From JAOTVV01 sp039591075 (GTDB lineage: Bacteria > Gemmatimonadota > Gemmatimonadetes > Gemmatimonadales > GWC2-71-9), in contig JBDHEI010000001.1 of assembly GCA_039591075.1 (NCBI GenBank), forward strand, positions 72,257-136,256: a DNA stretch of 64,000 nt, written 5' to 3'. Position 1 is the first letter of the stretch. Each line of letters opens with the position of its first letter. Below the pieces are notes generated by a model that did not search any database, was not told where the DNA came from, and saw only the letters and a program-made list of their open reading frames with translations. This document shows positions 34,277 through 42,501 of the stretch, one piece after another. Both the position numbers and the translations under genes were made by a program.

Positions 34277-36373
34277 CTAGGCTCGTCCCGTCCCGAGCGG
34301 TACCGGTACGGGCACCAGTCGCGTTGCGCGCTCGCTGGCCAGGAACGCGGCGAGATAGAACACGGCGGCGAGGATGTACAGCGTCTTGATGCCCACGATC
34401 ATCGACGAGTATTCCAGCACGCCGCCCGCGATTGCCCCAATGAGGTTCGCCGCGAGCGCAGCCGTTGCATTGGCGGTTCGGGACCGGAACAACACGGCGA
34501 AGATCAAGGCGGCAAAGAGGATGGGGAGCGCAACCATCAAGCCGCCAACGATCCACTGACCGGCGAGTCCGAGAGGCAGGAGGCTCCGCGCCGGTACGGC
34601 GTAGGCGATGGCAAGGCTCAAGAAGAGGCCAACGAACGGCCAGCGGGTCCCGTGTCCGGGCCGCCGCAGGACCCAGATGTTCGCAATCAAGATGACCGTG
34701 AGGATCGAATAGAAGACCACCAGGTTGACAGTCCACGTGGCTCCAAACAGCAGTGAGATCTCCGACACGCTCTTCGTCTCCACCAGGAGAAATCCGGCAC
34801 CCAGGAAGAACATGCCCCAATCGAACCTCCACCGGAGCACCTGCGTGGGTCCAATGCCCATTCCGACGAACACCAACGCTACGAGCAACACCATCGCGAG
34901 CGCCTGCACGTAGTGGTCGGGAAGGGTGGGTCGGCGCAGATACAGATAGGGCCAGTCGTCTTCGGGCAGCGTGACCGCCGTCGTGAGGATGGAGCTCGGC
35001 ACCGTCCACTCCGCGGCACGCTGCGCCGCTCGCCCGGCCACGAAAGTGTAGTTGAACAAGCGGTGTTGGGGCTCATACCACACGGCCGGTGGCTCACCGA
35101 ATGACTGCTCCAAGAGGCGATAGATCTTGGCCGCGATGTAGGGATATCCGGACATGTGGTAGGCGACGAGGCTGCCCCCGGGCTTCAGCAGGGCGTGGGC
35201 CGCGTCGAAGGCTTCCACCGTATACACGTAGTTGTCGAGACGCAGTGACGTCATGCCCGACAGCAGCGTCTGACTGTCAAGGGTGCCCAGCAAGACCAGA
35301 TCGTATCGTTGCTGGGTACGATCGAAGTGGGCCCGGGCATCGTTGATGTGCCCGCGGACACGCGGGTCACCGTACCGATTCTGAAAGTTGGCGGCTCTCC
35401 CGATTTCGTAGATCGCCGGGTCGATTTCCACGGCATCGATGTACGACACACCCGCTTGGAGCAGCAGCGCAACGTCGTTTCCCGTACCAGCTCCCACTAC
35501 GAGTACGGTGTCGACGTTGTCGAGCAACAGGTAGGGCCGGAGGTAGTCGGTCAGCACCTGCTGGATGAAGCCACTGGAATCCACGATGTCTGAACGGAAG
35601 TCGATCATCCACTGGTGCATCGATCCGTTCACGTCGAGGTTGTGAACGCCCTCCTCCAGCGTGCGTACGTTGATCCGGTAGTAGGGTGACCAGTACTCCG
35701 GACGGGGCTTGGCGGTGAGCACGGTGAGGATGACGGCGAGGGTTCCCGTCACGAGAAGGCTCAGGCTGTACCCGCGATGCCGCAGGGAGAGTAGGATCCA
35801 AACGGTGGCGCCGACTCCAAACCAGATCGGGGGGCTAGTACGCATCAGGCTGAGTATCCCGAACGACAGAATACCGGCCAGGCTACCGCCAATGTCGAGC
35901 GAGTAGGCGACCAAGGGACGGAAGCGCCGGAACTCCCGTCCCATGAGGGCGCCCAGCGGCACGAAGAACAGTGCACACAGCGTGAACAACAGCGTCGTGG
36001 TGGGGAGGATCCCGAGGCGCCGCACGTTGGGTGACGATTCCGGATAGACCGCCCATAGCAGCTCGTCGGGATCTGCGGGAGCATCTACGAGGACGTTGGC
36101 GAACAGCCGGACCGTGACCAGCAGCAACAGCATGGTCGGGATCGCCAGCCAGCGCAGGCGATCCGCACTCTCCACCCGCAGCAACCCGACCCCCATCCCG
36201 AGGAACGTCGCGATGATCACGAAGTTGAGATAGAACCCGAATACCCGCACATAGGCTGGCACGTACCGAATGAGGGCCAGCTCGAAGAAGAGGATGAGGA
36301 AGGAGTACCCGACGAGGCGCACGGCCGGTTCCAGGGTGGTGGATGGCGGCGTGGCGGCGGATTCGCTCTTCAC
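34277..36373 (-). CDS. Polytopic membrane protein with spermidine-synthase-like methyltransferase fold
   Basis: 698 residues from GTG 36373, with AGGAG five bases upstream; longer frame starts lack a site. Multiple membrane helices at the N-terminus (FLILFFELALIRYVPAYVRV) and in the C-terminal third flank a Rossmann domain: VLVVGAGTGNDVALLLQAG, YIDAVEIDPAIYEIGRA, INDARAHFDRTQQRYDLVLL. This is the spermidine-synthase-like membrane family; polyamine activity is unproven for such fusions. Directly precedes the kinase gene, four bases apart. Confidence 0.88.
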   Translation of the reverse strand: MKSESAATPPSTTLEPAVRLVGYSFLILFFELALIRYVPAYVRVFGFYLNFVIIATFLGMGVGLLRVESADRLRWLAIPTMLLLLVTVRLFANVLVDAPADPDELLWAVYPESSPNVRRLGILPTTTLLFTLCALFFVPLGALMGREFRRFRPLVAYSLDIGGSLAGILSFGILSLMRTSPPIWFGVGATVWILLSLRHRGYSLSLLVTGTLAVILTVLTAKPRPEYWSPYYRINVRTLEEGVHNLDVNGSMHQWMIDFRSDIVDSSGFIQQVLTDYLRPYLLLDNVDTVLVVGAGTGNDVALLLQAGVSYIDAVEIDPAIYEIGRAANFQNRYGDPRVRGHINDARAHFDRTQQRYDLVLLGTLDSQTLLSGMTSLRLDNYVYTVEAFDAAHALLKPGGSLVAYHMSGYPYIAAKIYRLLEQSFGEPPAVWYEPQHRLFNYTFVAGRAAQRAAEWTVPSSILTTAVTLPEDDWPYLYLRRPTLPDHYVQALAMVLLVALVFVGMGIGPTQVLRWRFDWGMFFLGAGFLLVETKSVSEISLLFGATWTVNLVVFYSILTVILIANIWVLRRPGHGTRWPFVGLFLSLAIAYAVPARSLLPLGLAGQWIVGGLMVALPILFAALIFAVLFRSRTANATAALAANLIGAIAGGVLEYSSMIVGIKTLYILAAVFYLAAFLASERATRLVPVPVPLGTGRA

Positions 36374-36557
36374 GGATGCTCCTGACGGCTCGGGCTGGAA
36401 CAGGATGAGGGGAAGTGGCGTGCGGCGCAAGCAGCGCAGATCACACTTCGAAACTTGGCGTTGAGTGGCAGCGCGGCCGATCGGCCGGCTTGGAGCGGGT
36501 GGGACGTTTCCTTGTTCCGCTAGATCTCCATATGACGTGGCCTCCCCTGATAGAGCA

Positions 36558-37700
36558 TCACTGTACGAGGATGATCCCCACCTTCTGGCCGAAATCGTCC
36601 TCCTCGACCCTGGCGCCGGCTGGCACGATCCATCGCCCGCCGTCTAGCCGCACGTTGAGCCGGTAGCTGCCCGGCGCAAGCCGCAGCACGATTGCGAACA
36701 TACCCGGGTGCTCGCTCGCCAGGGTGAGAGGCTCCCAGTCGGTGAAATCCCCCATCAGCTCGACGCGCGTGGACCCTGGCGCCGACACGCGAATGCGGGT
36801 GAGGTTCACCGTCGTTGGCTCGATCGCGAGCGAGGCATCGTCGTCGTCGCCTCGGTCAGCGGCCCCGGGGACCACGCGCCTGAGGGCCGCCGACAGCGAC
36901 GCCAGCGGGGTTCGCCGCGATGGGATGAGATCGAATCGCAGCCCGAGGTTGGCATAGCTCGCCGCAAGCACGCCGCGCACGGGATCAGCGGGATAGCGAC
37001 CACCGCTGGCGAGGATGGAGAACCGGCTGGAAAGCCGAAATCGAGCACCGATATCCGCGTAGAGCCCATTCCCGCTGCCGACGGCTGAGGTCCGGATCCC
37101 GAGCGAACCGTCCAGCTCGGCCACCGAGGTACGCCAGCGGCCGCCGGCCACAACGTCGGTGAAGGTCGTATCCAGAAAGCGCGAGTGCGTCAGGGTGACT
37201 CCACCACCGAACTCCGGAGTCGCCGCCCAGGCGCCGACGGCGAGCTCGGTCGCTCCATCCCAGATGGAGCCAAAGAACGAGCTGCCGGTTGCGCCGGCCA
37301 CCCACGCTCCGATGCCGTCACCGATCAGATGGACCTTGCCGCGTCCCAATACGTGACCGTAGCTGGGATAGTCCTGGTAGCCGGTTACTCCGGCCGAGGC
37401 CGAGAGCTCGCCGCGCAACGGACCGAACCTGGGAGTGAGCCAGCCCCCGGCTGCGGTGCCCTGCAGGATGCGACTTCCACTTTCGAACAAGATGTAGCTC
37501 CCCTGGGCCGCGACACTATGGGCGCGTCCGTCGAGGCGAAGCATCGGCGTTCCGTACACCGCCCCGGAAGACAGGAAGCCATCGTACTGGACGATGGAGC
37601 CTCCGAGTTCCAGCGATGCCGTGGTCTGAGCTGTGAGGGGGGTTACAAGCGCGTGAAACCCGACCGCCGTTGCTGCAACGACCGGCCAGCGGTGTGTCAC
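36558..37700 (-). CDS. Beta-barrel-like envelope protein with C-terminal glycogen-binding (CBM48/AMPK-type) domain
   Basis: 380 residues. Signal peptide ending in LTAQ; about 30-280 shows glycine-rich alternating strands of an outer-membrane barrel (HSVAAQGSYILFESGSRILQ). The last 85 residues form an early-set/AMPK-type glycogen-binding domain: RVELMGDFTDWEPLTL and APGSYRLNVRLDGGRWIVP. Last gene of the ECF sigma operon, 15 bp after the preceding gene. Carbohydrate binding is a fold-based inference. Confidence 0.8.
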   Translation of the reverse strand: MTHRWPVVAATAVGFHALVTPLTAQTTASLELGGSIVQYDGFLSSGAVYGTPMLRLDGRAHSVAAQGSYILFESGSRILQGTAAGGWLTPRFGPLRGELSASAGVTGYQDYPSYGHVLGRGKVHLIGDGIGAWVAGATGSSFFGSIWDGATELAVGAWAATPEFGGGVTLTHSRFLDTTFTDVVAGGRWRTSVAELDGSLGIRTSAVGSGNGLYADIGARFRLSSRFSILASGGRYPADPVRGVLAASYANLGLRFDLIPSRRTPLASLSAALRRVVPGAADRGDDDDASLAIEPTTVNLTRIRVSAPGSTRVELMGDFTDWEPLTLASEHPGMFAIVLRLAPGSYRLNVRLDGGRWIVPAGARVEEDDFGQKVGIILVQ

Positions 37701-37715
37701 CGATCACCGAGCACG

Positions 37716-38348
37716 CTACGGTTTGCGAGCCGCGGGACGCTGCGTTCCGGCTCCGAAATCTCCTTGCGGTGCTGCCGCCTCCACACGCACCCCCAGTGCG
37801 GAAACTGGCGAAGCGCCCAATGCCACGTCGCGCTCCACGTTCTCCCGCAACGCGAGGTACTCGGTGTCGAGCGCGAATTCGGCGAGGGCGAGGACAGCGG
37901 CCACCGCAGTGTCGGCGGGAACGCCGACGGCAACGAGATCTGCCAGCACGGCAGCCGCGATGGTGAGGGACCGGTCCGTGCGCAGCCGGCGAAGCTGTGC
38001 TAAGTCGTCCCTGGTCGCGCCGGCACGCAAGGCGCTCGCTCCCGCAGTGATCTCGCTGGAGGTGGAGCGGCTCCCGAGGGCGTCTCGAGCGATCTGCAGT
38101 TCGTCGGTGAGGCGACGCACGGCGGCGACGATCCGCTCACCGGACGCGTGCTTGCTCGCACCCTCGAGCGCGCGATCGACGAGTGGCTCGATTGGGAGGG
38201 CCCGTGCGCGGGCGGAGTCGAGCATCGCGTCGACCTGGACACGGGTTTCAGCGGTGAGCCGGCCGACGAGTCGGGGCTCCTGAGCGGTCGCCCAGTGCGG
38301 CCCGACCAGGGCCAGCCCCGTCAAGAGGATGGTCGAACGGAGAATCAT
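37716..38348 (-). CDS. Hypothetical secreted helical protein of the sigma operon
   Basis: 210 residues. Signal peptide (ILLTGLALVGPHWATAQEP) then an all-helical, Ala/Arg/Asp-rich domain with two similar halves (LVDRALEGASKHASGERIVA; VLADLVAVGVPADTAVAAVL), each with the pattern of short paired helices. Not recognised. Start overlaps the preceding gene's stop (ATGA). Confidence 0.75.
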   Translation of the reverse strand: MILRSTILLTGLALVGPHWATAQEPRLVGRLTAETRVQVDAMLDSARARALPIEPLVDRALEGASKHASGERIVAAVRRLTDELQIARDALGSRSTSSEITAGASALRAGATRDDLAQLRRLRTDRSLTIAAAVLADLVAVGVPADTAVAAVLALAEFALDTEYLALRENVERDVALGASPVSALGVRVEAAAPQGDFGAGTQRPAARKP

Positions 38349-38920
38349 GATCCTCTCACTGTCACCACCGAGTTCGGTGGTCCAAAGTCGTCGTCGAAGG
38401 CACGGGGGGCGGACGGGTCTGCAAGCCAGGTCTGCCCGTCGACCAGAAACGCATATCGATAGCGTCCCGGCTCGAGCGGAACCGTGACCGACCAGATGCC
38501 GTCACCCGGTGCCGGCCGCATTGGTGTTGCCGCGACGTTCCAGTCGTTGAAATCCCCGACGAGTGACACGGTGGCAGCCGAGGGTGCCACGATCACGAAC
38601 TGCACGACCGATGGCGCCAGCTCGGCCGATGCGGCGACGGTCGCTGCTTGCGGTGCCGTCGACCGCTCGGCGAGTTGCCAGGCGGAGCGTCCGAGCAACG
38701 CCAATCCAGCGATCCCGGCAGCCAGCGCGAGCCCGCCGAGCGGGCTCACCGATACCGTTCGCCGCCGGGTAAACCACGCCAGAACTGCCGGCGGTGCGGC
38801 GCGAGGTGCCGGACCCGCAAGGATCCCATTCAACACGCGTCGATCCAGCTCGGGATCGATTGCCACAGGCTCCTTCAGGATATCGGCAACCCGATCAAGC
38901 AGCATGTCCCGTTCAGTCAC
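38345..38920 (-). CDS. Single-pass membrane protein with glycogen-binding-like domain; putative anti-sigma partner
   Basis: 191 residues. A soluble N-terminus (about 1-55, LLDRVADILKEPVAIDPELD), one membrane helix (GGLALAAGIAGLALLG) and an extracytoplasmic early-set domain of the glycogen-binding type (VQFVIVAPSAATVSLVGDFN, PGRYRYAFLVDGQTWLADPS). Its place directly after the ECF sigma gene, with an 8-bp overlap, and its topology are those of an anti-sigma factor, but the N-terminus lacks a visible zinc HxxxCxxC motif. The combination suggests a sugar-sensing membrane regulator. Confidence 0.82.
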   Translation of the reverse strand: MTERDMLLDRVADILKEPVAIDPELDRRVLNGILAGPAPRAAPPAVLAWFTRRRTVSVSPLGGLALAAGIAGLALLGRSAWQLAERSTAPQAATVAASAELAPSVVQFVIVAPSAATVSLVGDFNDWNVAATPMRPAPGDGIWSVTVPLEPGRYRYAFLVDGQTWLADPSAPRAFDDDFGPPNSVVTVRGS

Positions 38921-39473
38921 GCACGGCCTCCGACAGCAATCGTTGCAGTTCCTCCCGCGCCCGCATCACCCGCATCTTGAGCGCCGACACGCTCACGCCG
39001 GTGAGTTCCGTCATCTCGTCGTAGCTCAGCTCCTCGACGTGCTTGAGGAGAAAGGCCTCCCGATTTGGCGCCGACAGTTGGGCGACGGCCCACTGGATCG
39101 TCTCGCGGAGTGCGAACTCCTCGCCCTCGTCTCCCACCGAAGCCCGGCTCAGGGCCACTTCGTCGTGGATCACCGTCCGCTGCCTGCGGGCGCGGCGTCC
39201 GCCGAGCGTGCGGCACCGGTTGACCAGGATGCCGAACAGCCATGCGCCGAACCGCTCCGGATCGGTGCAGCGTCGCAGGGACCGGTACCCCCTGACGAAG
39301 GCGTCTTGGAGCGCTTCCTCTGCATCCGCCTGGTTCCCGAGCATCCGCATCGCATAGCGGCCCAGCCGGTCGCGGTACCGGGTGACGAGGCCCGCGTACG
39401 CTGCGGTATCGCCATCCAGCACGCGCCGCACGAAGTCCCCGTCGCTTTCCCCCGTCACGTCATGGATACCCAT
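38913..39473 (-). CDS. ECF-type RNA polymerase sigma factor
   Basis: 186 residues. Region 2 (AYAGLVTRYRDRLGRYAMRM, DAEEALQDAFVRGYRSL, GAWLFGILVNRCR) and region 4 (LKHVEELSYDEMTELTGVSV, SALKMRVMRAREEL) are both present, with no extra domain. First gene of a four-gene operon with overlapping or close junctions (8 bp overlap, ATGA overlap, 15 bp gap). It probably drives envelope or carbohydrate-linked genes including its own operon; I could not identify its promoter motif. Confidence 0.94.
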   Translation of the reverse strand: MGIHDVTGESDGDFVRRVLDGDTAAYAGLVTRYRDRLGRYAMRMLGNQADAEEALQDAFVRGYRSLRRCTDPERFGAWLFGILVNRCRTLGGRRARRQRTVIHDEVALSRASVGDEGEEFALRETIQWAVAQLSAPNREAFLLKHVEELSYDEMTELTGVSVSALKMRVMRAREELQRLLSEAVRD

Positions 39474-39759
39474 CGATGGCTCTCGAGGTCACCGCCACCC
39501 GGCCTGTGACGCAGCCGGTATGCGCCGGGTATCGGGGGTGAGTGACGTGCCACCATGAGGTGGTACCTGTTGTGCGACCTGTCTGCCGACCGGGTTCTCT
39601 CGTGTCGTTCTCGGCCCGGTCGACGCTTCGCGGGTGATCGAACTCGGTGAAAGTCTACTTCGCAATGCTCCCAGCGTCCATGATGACGGATGTCGTTCCG
39701 GCGTGTGCCTCGCCGTTTCGGGGAGCCGGCGTCCCCTCGCATCAAACAGGAGAACACCC

Positions 39760-41253
39760 ATGAATGGAATATGGTGCGTGACCGCCCGAGTGGTGCTGCT
39801 CGGCTCGGTCCTCGTCTCGGTGCCGGTAGGGGCAGCGGCACAAGTCATCTCGCTCAAAACGATTCCCGTTGCGGCAGGCGATCAGTTCCTGCTGTTCCCC
39901 TCTGACAAGCTGGGCATGGGGGGAGTGGCAATCGCCCTGGACGACAGCCTCCTGGATCCGTTCATCAATCCGGCCAAGGGCGCGCGGCTCTCCGAGTCGC
40001 GGGTCTTCGCGGCACCGACCTTCTACAGCATGTCACAGAATGCCGGGAGTGCCCGCTCCCTTCCCGTGGGCGTCCTGTTCCGGTCTGGAAGAACCTTCGG
40101 TGGCGGCATGGCAGCCCTGCAGCAGCTGAAAGCGGGTGATCAGGTCTTCTGGCCAGGCCCGTTCTTCGAGCGAGCCGTGCTGCCGCCCGACGCCCTGTCT
40201 CGACGCTCGGCCACCAACAAGTACGTGTTCCTGACATTGGGCACGGTCCTGCCAGGCGAGGTGGCTCTGGGAGCCAGCGCCTTCCTTGCCGACCTCAACG
40301 CCATCGATGGCGTAGAGCATCTGTACGCCATGGCGTCGTCGATCGAGCAGTCCGGTAGCGTGGAGGACTTCAGGTTCGGGCTTACGAAATCCTTCGGGAA
40401 CGATCGGACGCTGGAAGCGGTCCTGGTGCACAATCGCTTCGACATGGATCATGACGTGGCATACGTCGAGTGGATCGTGGTAGACTCGACAAACTGGATC
40501 TGGGAACCTCGCGAGCGGGTCGAGAACAACCTCGACAAGACGCGTACCTGGGGAGCGCATCTCGGATACGCCCAACCGGTCGGGCGCAGCGGATGGCGTG
40601 TGGGCGGCGTCCTCACGGCAAACCGTAAGTCCCATCCCAAGATCCCCAACTACGAACTCGTGAACATTCCGCGGGATCCCGGGAACAGCACTGCGTTCGA
40701 TATCGGGGTGGGAATCGCCAAGACGGACGGCAATCTGACGTTCGGGATGGATATCGTGTACGAACCCGCCACGAGTGACACGTGGGCCGAGGCTGCCGAC
40801 ACCGTGACGACGGCGAGCGGCGGCAGCATCTTGCCGGGGGGCAAGACGATCGAAAACGCCTTTCGACACTCGAACGCGTTCGTGAGCCTCGGCGTATCCC
40901 AGGCCGTCGGTCCGGCAGCATTCCAGTTGGGACTGCACGTCCGCGCCTACGACTACCACCTGGATCAGTGGGACAACGTGACGGAGACCTTACGGCGCCA
41001 AGATGAGCAGTGGATGGAGTGGGTGCCGAGCTGGGGCGCCCGCGTCCGGATCGGGGAGGCAGAAATCCGTTACATGGGGCGGGTGACGACCGGGACGGGC
41101 AGACCGGGGGTGGCGTGGACCCCTACGGCCGAGTCGCGATTCACCGATGCGGGGCTCGCCAACGACATCGTGGTCGCTCCAGGTGGACCGCTCACGTTGC
41201 AGGACGTGACGGTGACGACGCACCAGGTATCGGTTTCACTCCCGATCCGATAG
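39760..41253 (+). CDS. Outer-membrane beta-barrel protein (PorV/FadL-like)
   Basis: 497 residues from ATG 39760, with AGGAG seven bases upstream. Signal peptide ends in VGAAAQV. The opening SDKLGMGGVAIALDDSLLDP and FINPAKGARLSESRVFA is the N-terminal pattern of PorV/FadL-type barrels (UPF0164-like), followed by alternating aromatic strands and a C-terminal VSVSLPIR. Function not established. Diverges from the sigma operon; the 286 bp between them hold both promoters. Confidence 0.75.
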   Translation: MNGIWCVTARVVLLGSVLVSVPVGAAAQVISLKTIPVAAGDQFLLFPSDKLGMGGVAIALDDSLLDPFINPAKGARLSESRVFAAPTFYSMSQNAGSARSLPVGVLFRSGRTFGGGMAALQQLKAGDQVFWPGPFFERAVLPPDALSRRSATNKYVFLTLGTVLPGEVALGASAFLADLNAIDGVEHLYAMASSIEQSGSVEDFRFGLTKSFGNDRTLEAVLVHNRFDMDHDVAYVEWIVVDSTNWIWEPRERVENNLDKTRTWGAHLGYAQPVGRSGWRVGGVLTANRKSHPKIPNYELVNIPRDPGNSTAFDIGVGIAKTDGNLTFGMDIVYEPATSDTWAEAADTVTTASGGSILPGGKTIENAFRHSNAFVSLGVSQAVGPAAFQLGLHVRAYDYHLDQWDNVTETLRRQDEQWMEWVPSWGARVRIGEAEIRYMGRVTTGTGRPGVAWTPTAESRFTDAGLANDIVVAPGGPLTLQDVTVTTHQVSVSLPIR

Positions 41254-41273
41254 GCGCGGGGGCGGCCGATTGT

Positions 41274-42053
41274 TCAAAAGGCGACCGAGACGCCGGTCTT
41301 GAGCGCCAGGTCGCCGCTCTCGATGTCATCGGGCGGGCGGCTGTCGTACCGCATGTTGAGTGCGGTGACCACGCCGATGGTCTCCGTCACCTTGAGCGAT
41401 ACGGCGACGTCGCCCAGCATTCTCACGTCGTCCCATTCGTTGATCTGGGGCTGAGCGTAGATGACTATCCCGAGGACGATGTTCGCCGCAGGCGCTCCCC
41501 AGAGCGAGGCGTAGCTACTCAAGCGATGGACCGACGTTGTGACAGGGTGGGTTGCCGTATCGGGCAGATCGAGCCGCTCGTGCTCGAACATGTAGCCCGT
41601 CCCCACCGAGAGCCGGAACTGCCCGCGGTCGAATAGACGGATACGCGTCCCGCCACCCCCGAGCGTACGGAGGTCGAGCAGGCGCGGCTCCTCGTAGTTG
41701 AGTTGGCCGAAGACTTCGGCGGCGATCCAGGGTCGTAAGTGGTAGGCATGCCGCAAATGCACCAGACCGGCGCTGGTGAACCGGTTCCCTCCTTCCAGCC
41801 CGAGGTCGCCGCTGCCGACGACGAACGAGGCGGATCGGCCGGCGACGCGGTCAGCCCGGCCATTGATCGTGAGCTGTACGAGATCCACGTTCCCGGCGCG
41901 GAGGGCGAGATCGAAGGCGAGCATTACCGAGAGTCCTCGGCGGTCGGGATCGCGCCGCAGTGCCTCCACATTCACCTGGGCTATGAGCGGAGCAGCTCCG
42001 AAGGCGATGAAGGCGAACAGAATTGCGATGGTCCCAGCGCGAAGTCGATGCAT
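41274..42053 (-). CDS. DUF481-type outer-membrane protein
   Basis: 259 residues. Signal peptide (AILFAFIAFGAAPLIAQ), then the DUF481 pattern of short beta strands: HAYHLRPWIAAEVFGQLNYE, RLSVGTGYMFEHERL and the closing LNMRYDSRPPDDIESGDLAL ending in VSVAF. Members are small barrels of unknown, often salt-inducible, function. Convergent with the PorV-like gene, 20 bp apart. Confidence 0.8.
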   Translation of the reverse strand: MHRLRAGTIAILFAFIAFGAAPLIAQVNVEALRRDPDRRGLSVMLAFDLALRAGNVDLVQLTINGRADRVAGRSASFVVGSGDLGLEGGNRFTSAGLVHLRHAYHLRPWIAAEVFGQLNYEEPRLLDLRTLGGGGTRIRLFDRGQFRLSVGTGYMFEHERLDLPDTATHPVTTSVHRLSSYASLWGAPAANIVLGIVIYAQPQINEWDDVRMLGDVAVSLKVTETIGVVTALNMRYDSRPPDDIESGDLALKTGVSVAF

Positions 42054-42215
42054 AGGTCGAGTGCTGGAGGGGACGCGAGCTTGTGCCGGTCGAGCAACCG
42101 TAGGAAGGAATGGTACCGGGATCGTCGCGTCCAGGGTATTGCCTCGATGTCAATTTCGTCCTATGCATACAGATGTTCACGCCCGCCTTCGGAACTTTTG
42201 AGAGGAGGTGATCCA

Positions 42216-42278
42216 TTGTCTAATCCTAGAAACCTGCGCAGCCTGGTATGGGCAAGCGATCGCCGTTGCGGTAGCTGA
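42216..42278 (+). CDS. Short leader ORF with near-perfect ribosome site
   Basis: TTG 42216 to TGA 42276 encodes 20 residues (MSNPRNLRSLVWASDRRCGS). It is preceded by AGGAGGTGATCCA, an unusually long match to the complement of the 16S rRNA 3' end, ending at the start codon region. No hydrophobic segment; not a run of one amino acid as in classic attenuators. Coding status is uncertain. Confidence 0.35.
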   Translation: MSNPRNLRSLVWASDRRCGS

Positions 42279-42353
42279 TCCAGGACCGAACCGCGATCTG
42301 CGCCTCTGATCGAGCGCTGCACAGCGATCGCTCTAGGTTGCGCAGGTCAGAAG

Positions 42354-42386
42354 CCGCGCCGTCGGTTGTTCGGACCGACGGCGCGG
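42354..42386 (+). terminator. 13-bp perfect hairpin in the kinase leader
   Basis: CCGCGCCGTCGGT, seven-base loop, ACCGACGGCGCGG. It is followed by TCTAGCC, not a T-run. It lies 116 bp before the kinase start and downstream of the short ORF, so it may be an attenuator, an mRNA-stabilising stem or the end of a small RNA. Confidence 0.5.
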
Positions 42387-42501
42387 TCTAGCCTTCGAGC
42401 AGTGATTCGCCCCGATCGACTGCCGCTCACGACCGTTTCACGCAGTCTGTCCCTGCCATATCTTTCGTTTTCTGCGAAGCAGTAGATCTCGGAGGACGCG
42501 T

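Larger units (their letters stand above)
42054..42501. other. Long divergent intergenic region with structured leader
   Basis: About 450 bp between the divergent DUF481 and kinase genes. It contains a short ORF behind an extended Shine-Dalgarno sequence, a long-range inverted repeat (ACCTGCGCA near 42232 with TGCGCAGGT near 42340) and a 13-bp hairpin. A weak promoter-like pair, TTGCCT (42139) and TATGCA (42162) with a 17-bp spacer, lies upstream on the plus strand. The whole looks like a 5' leader of the kinase gene. Confidence 0.45.
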
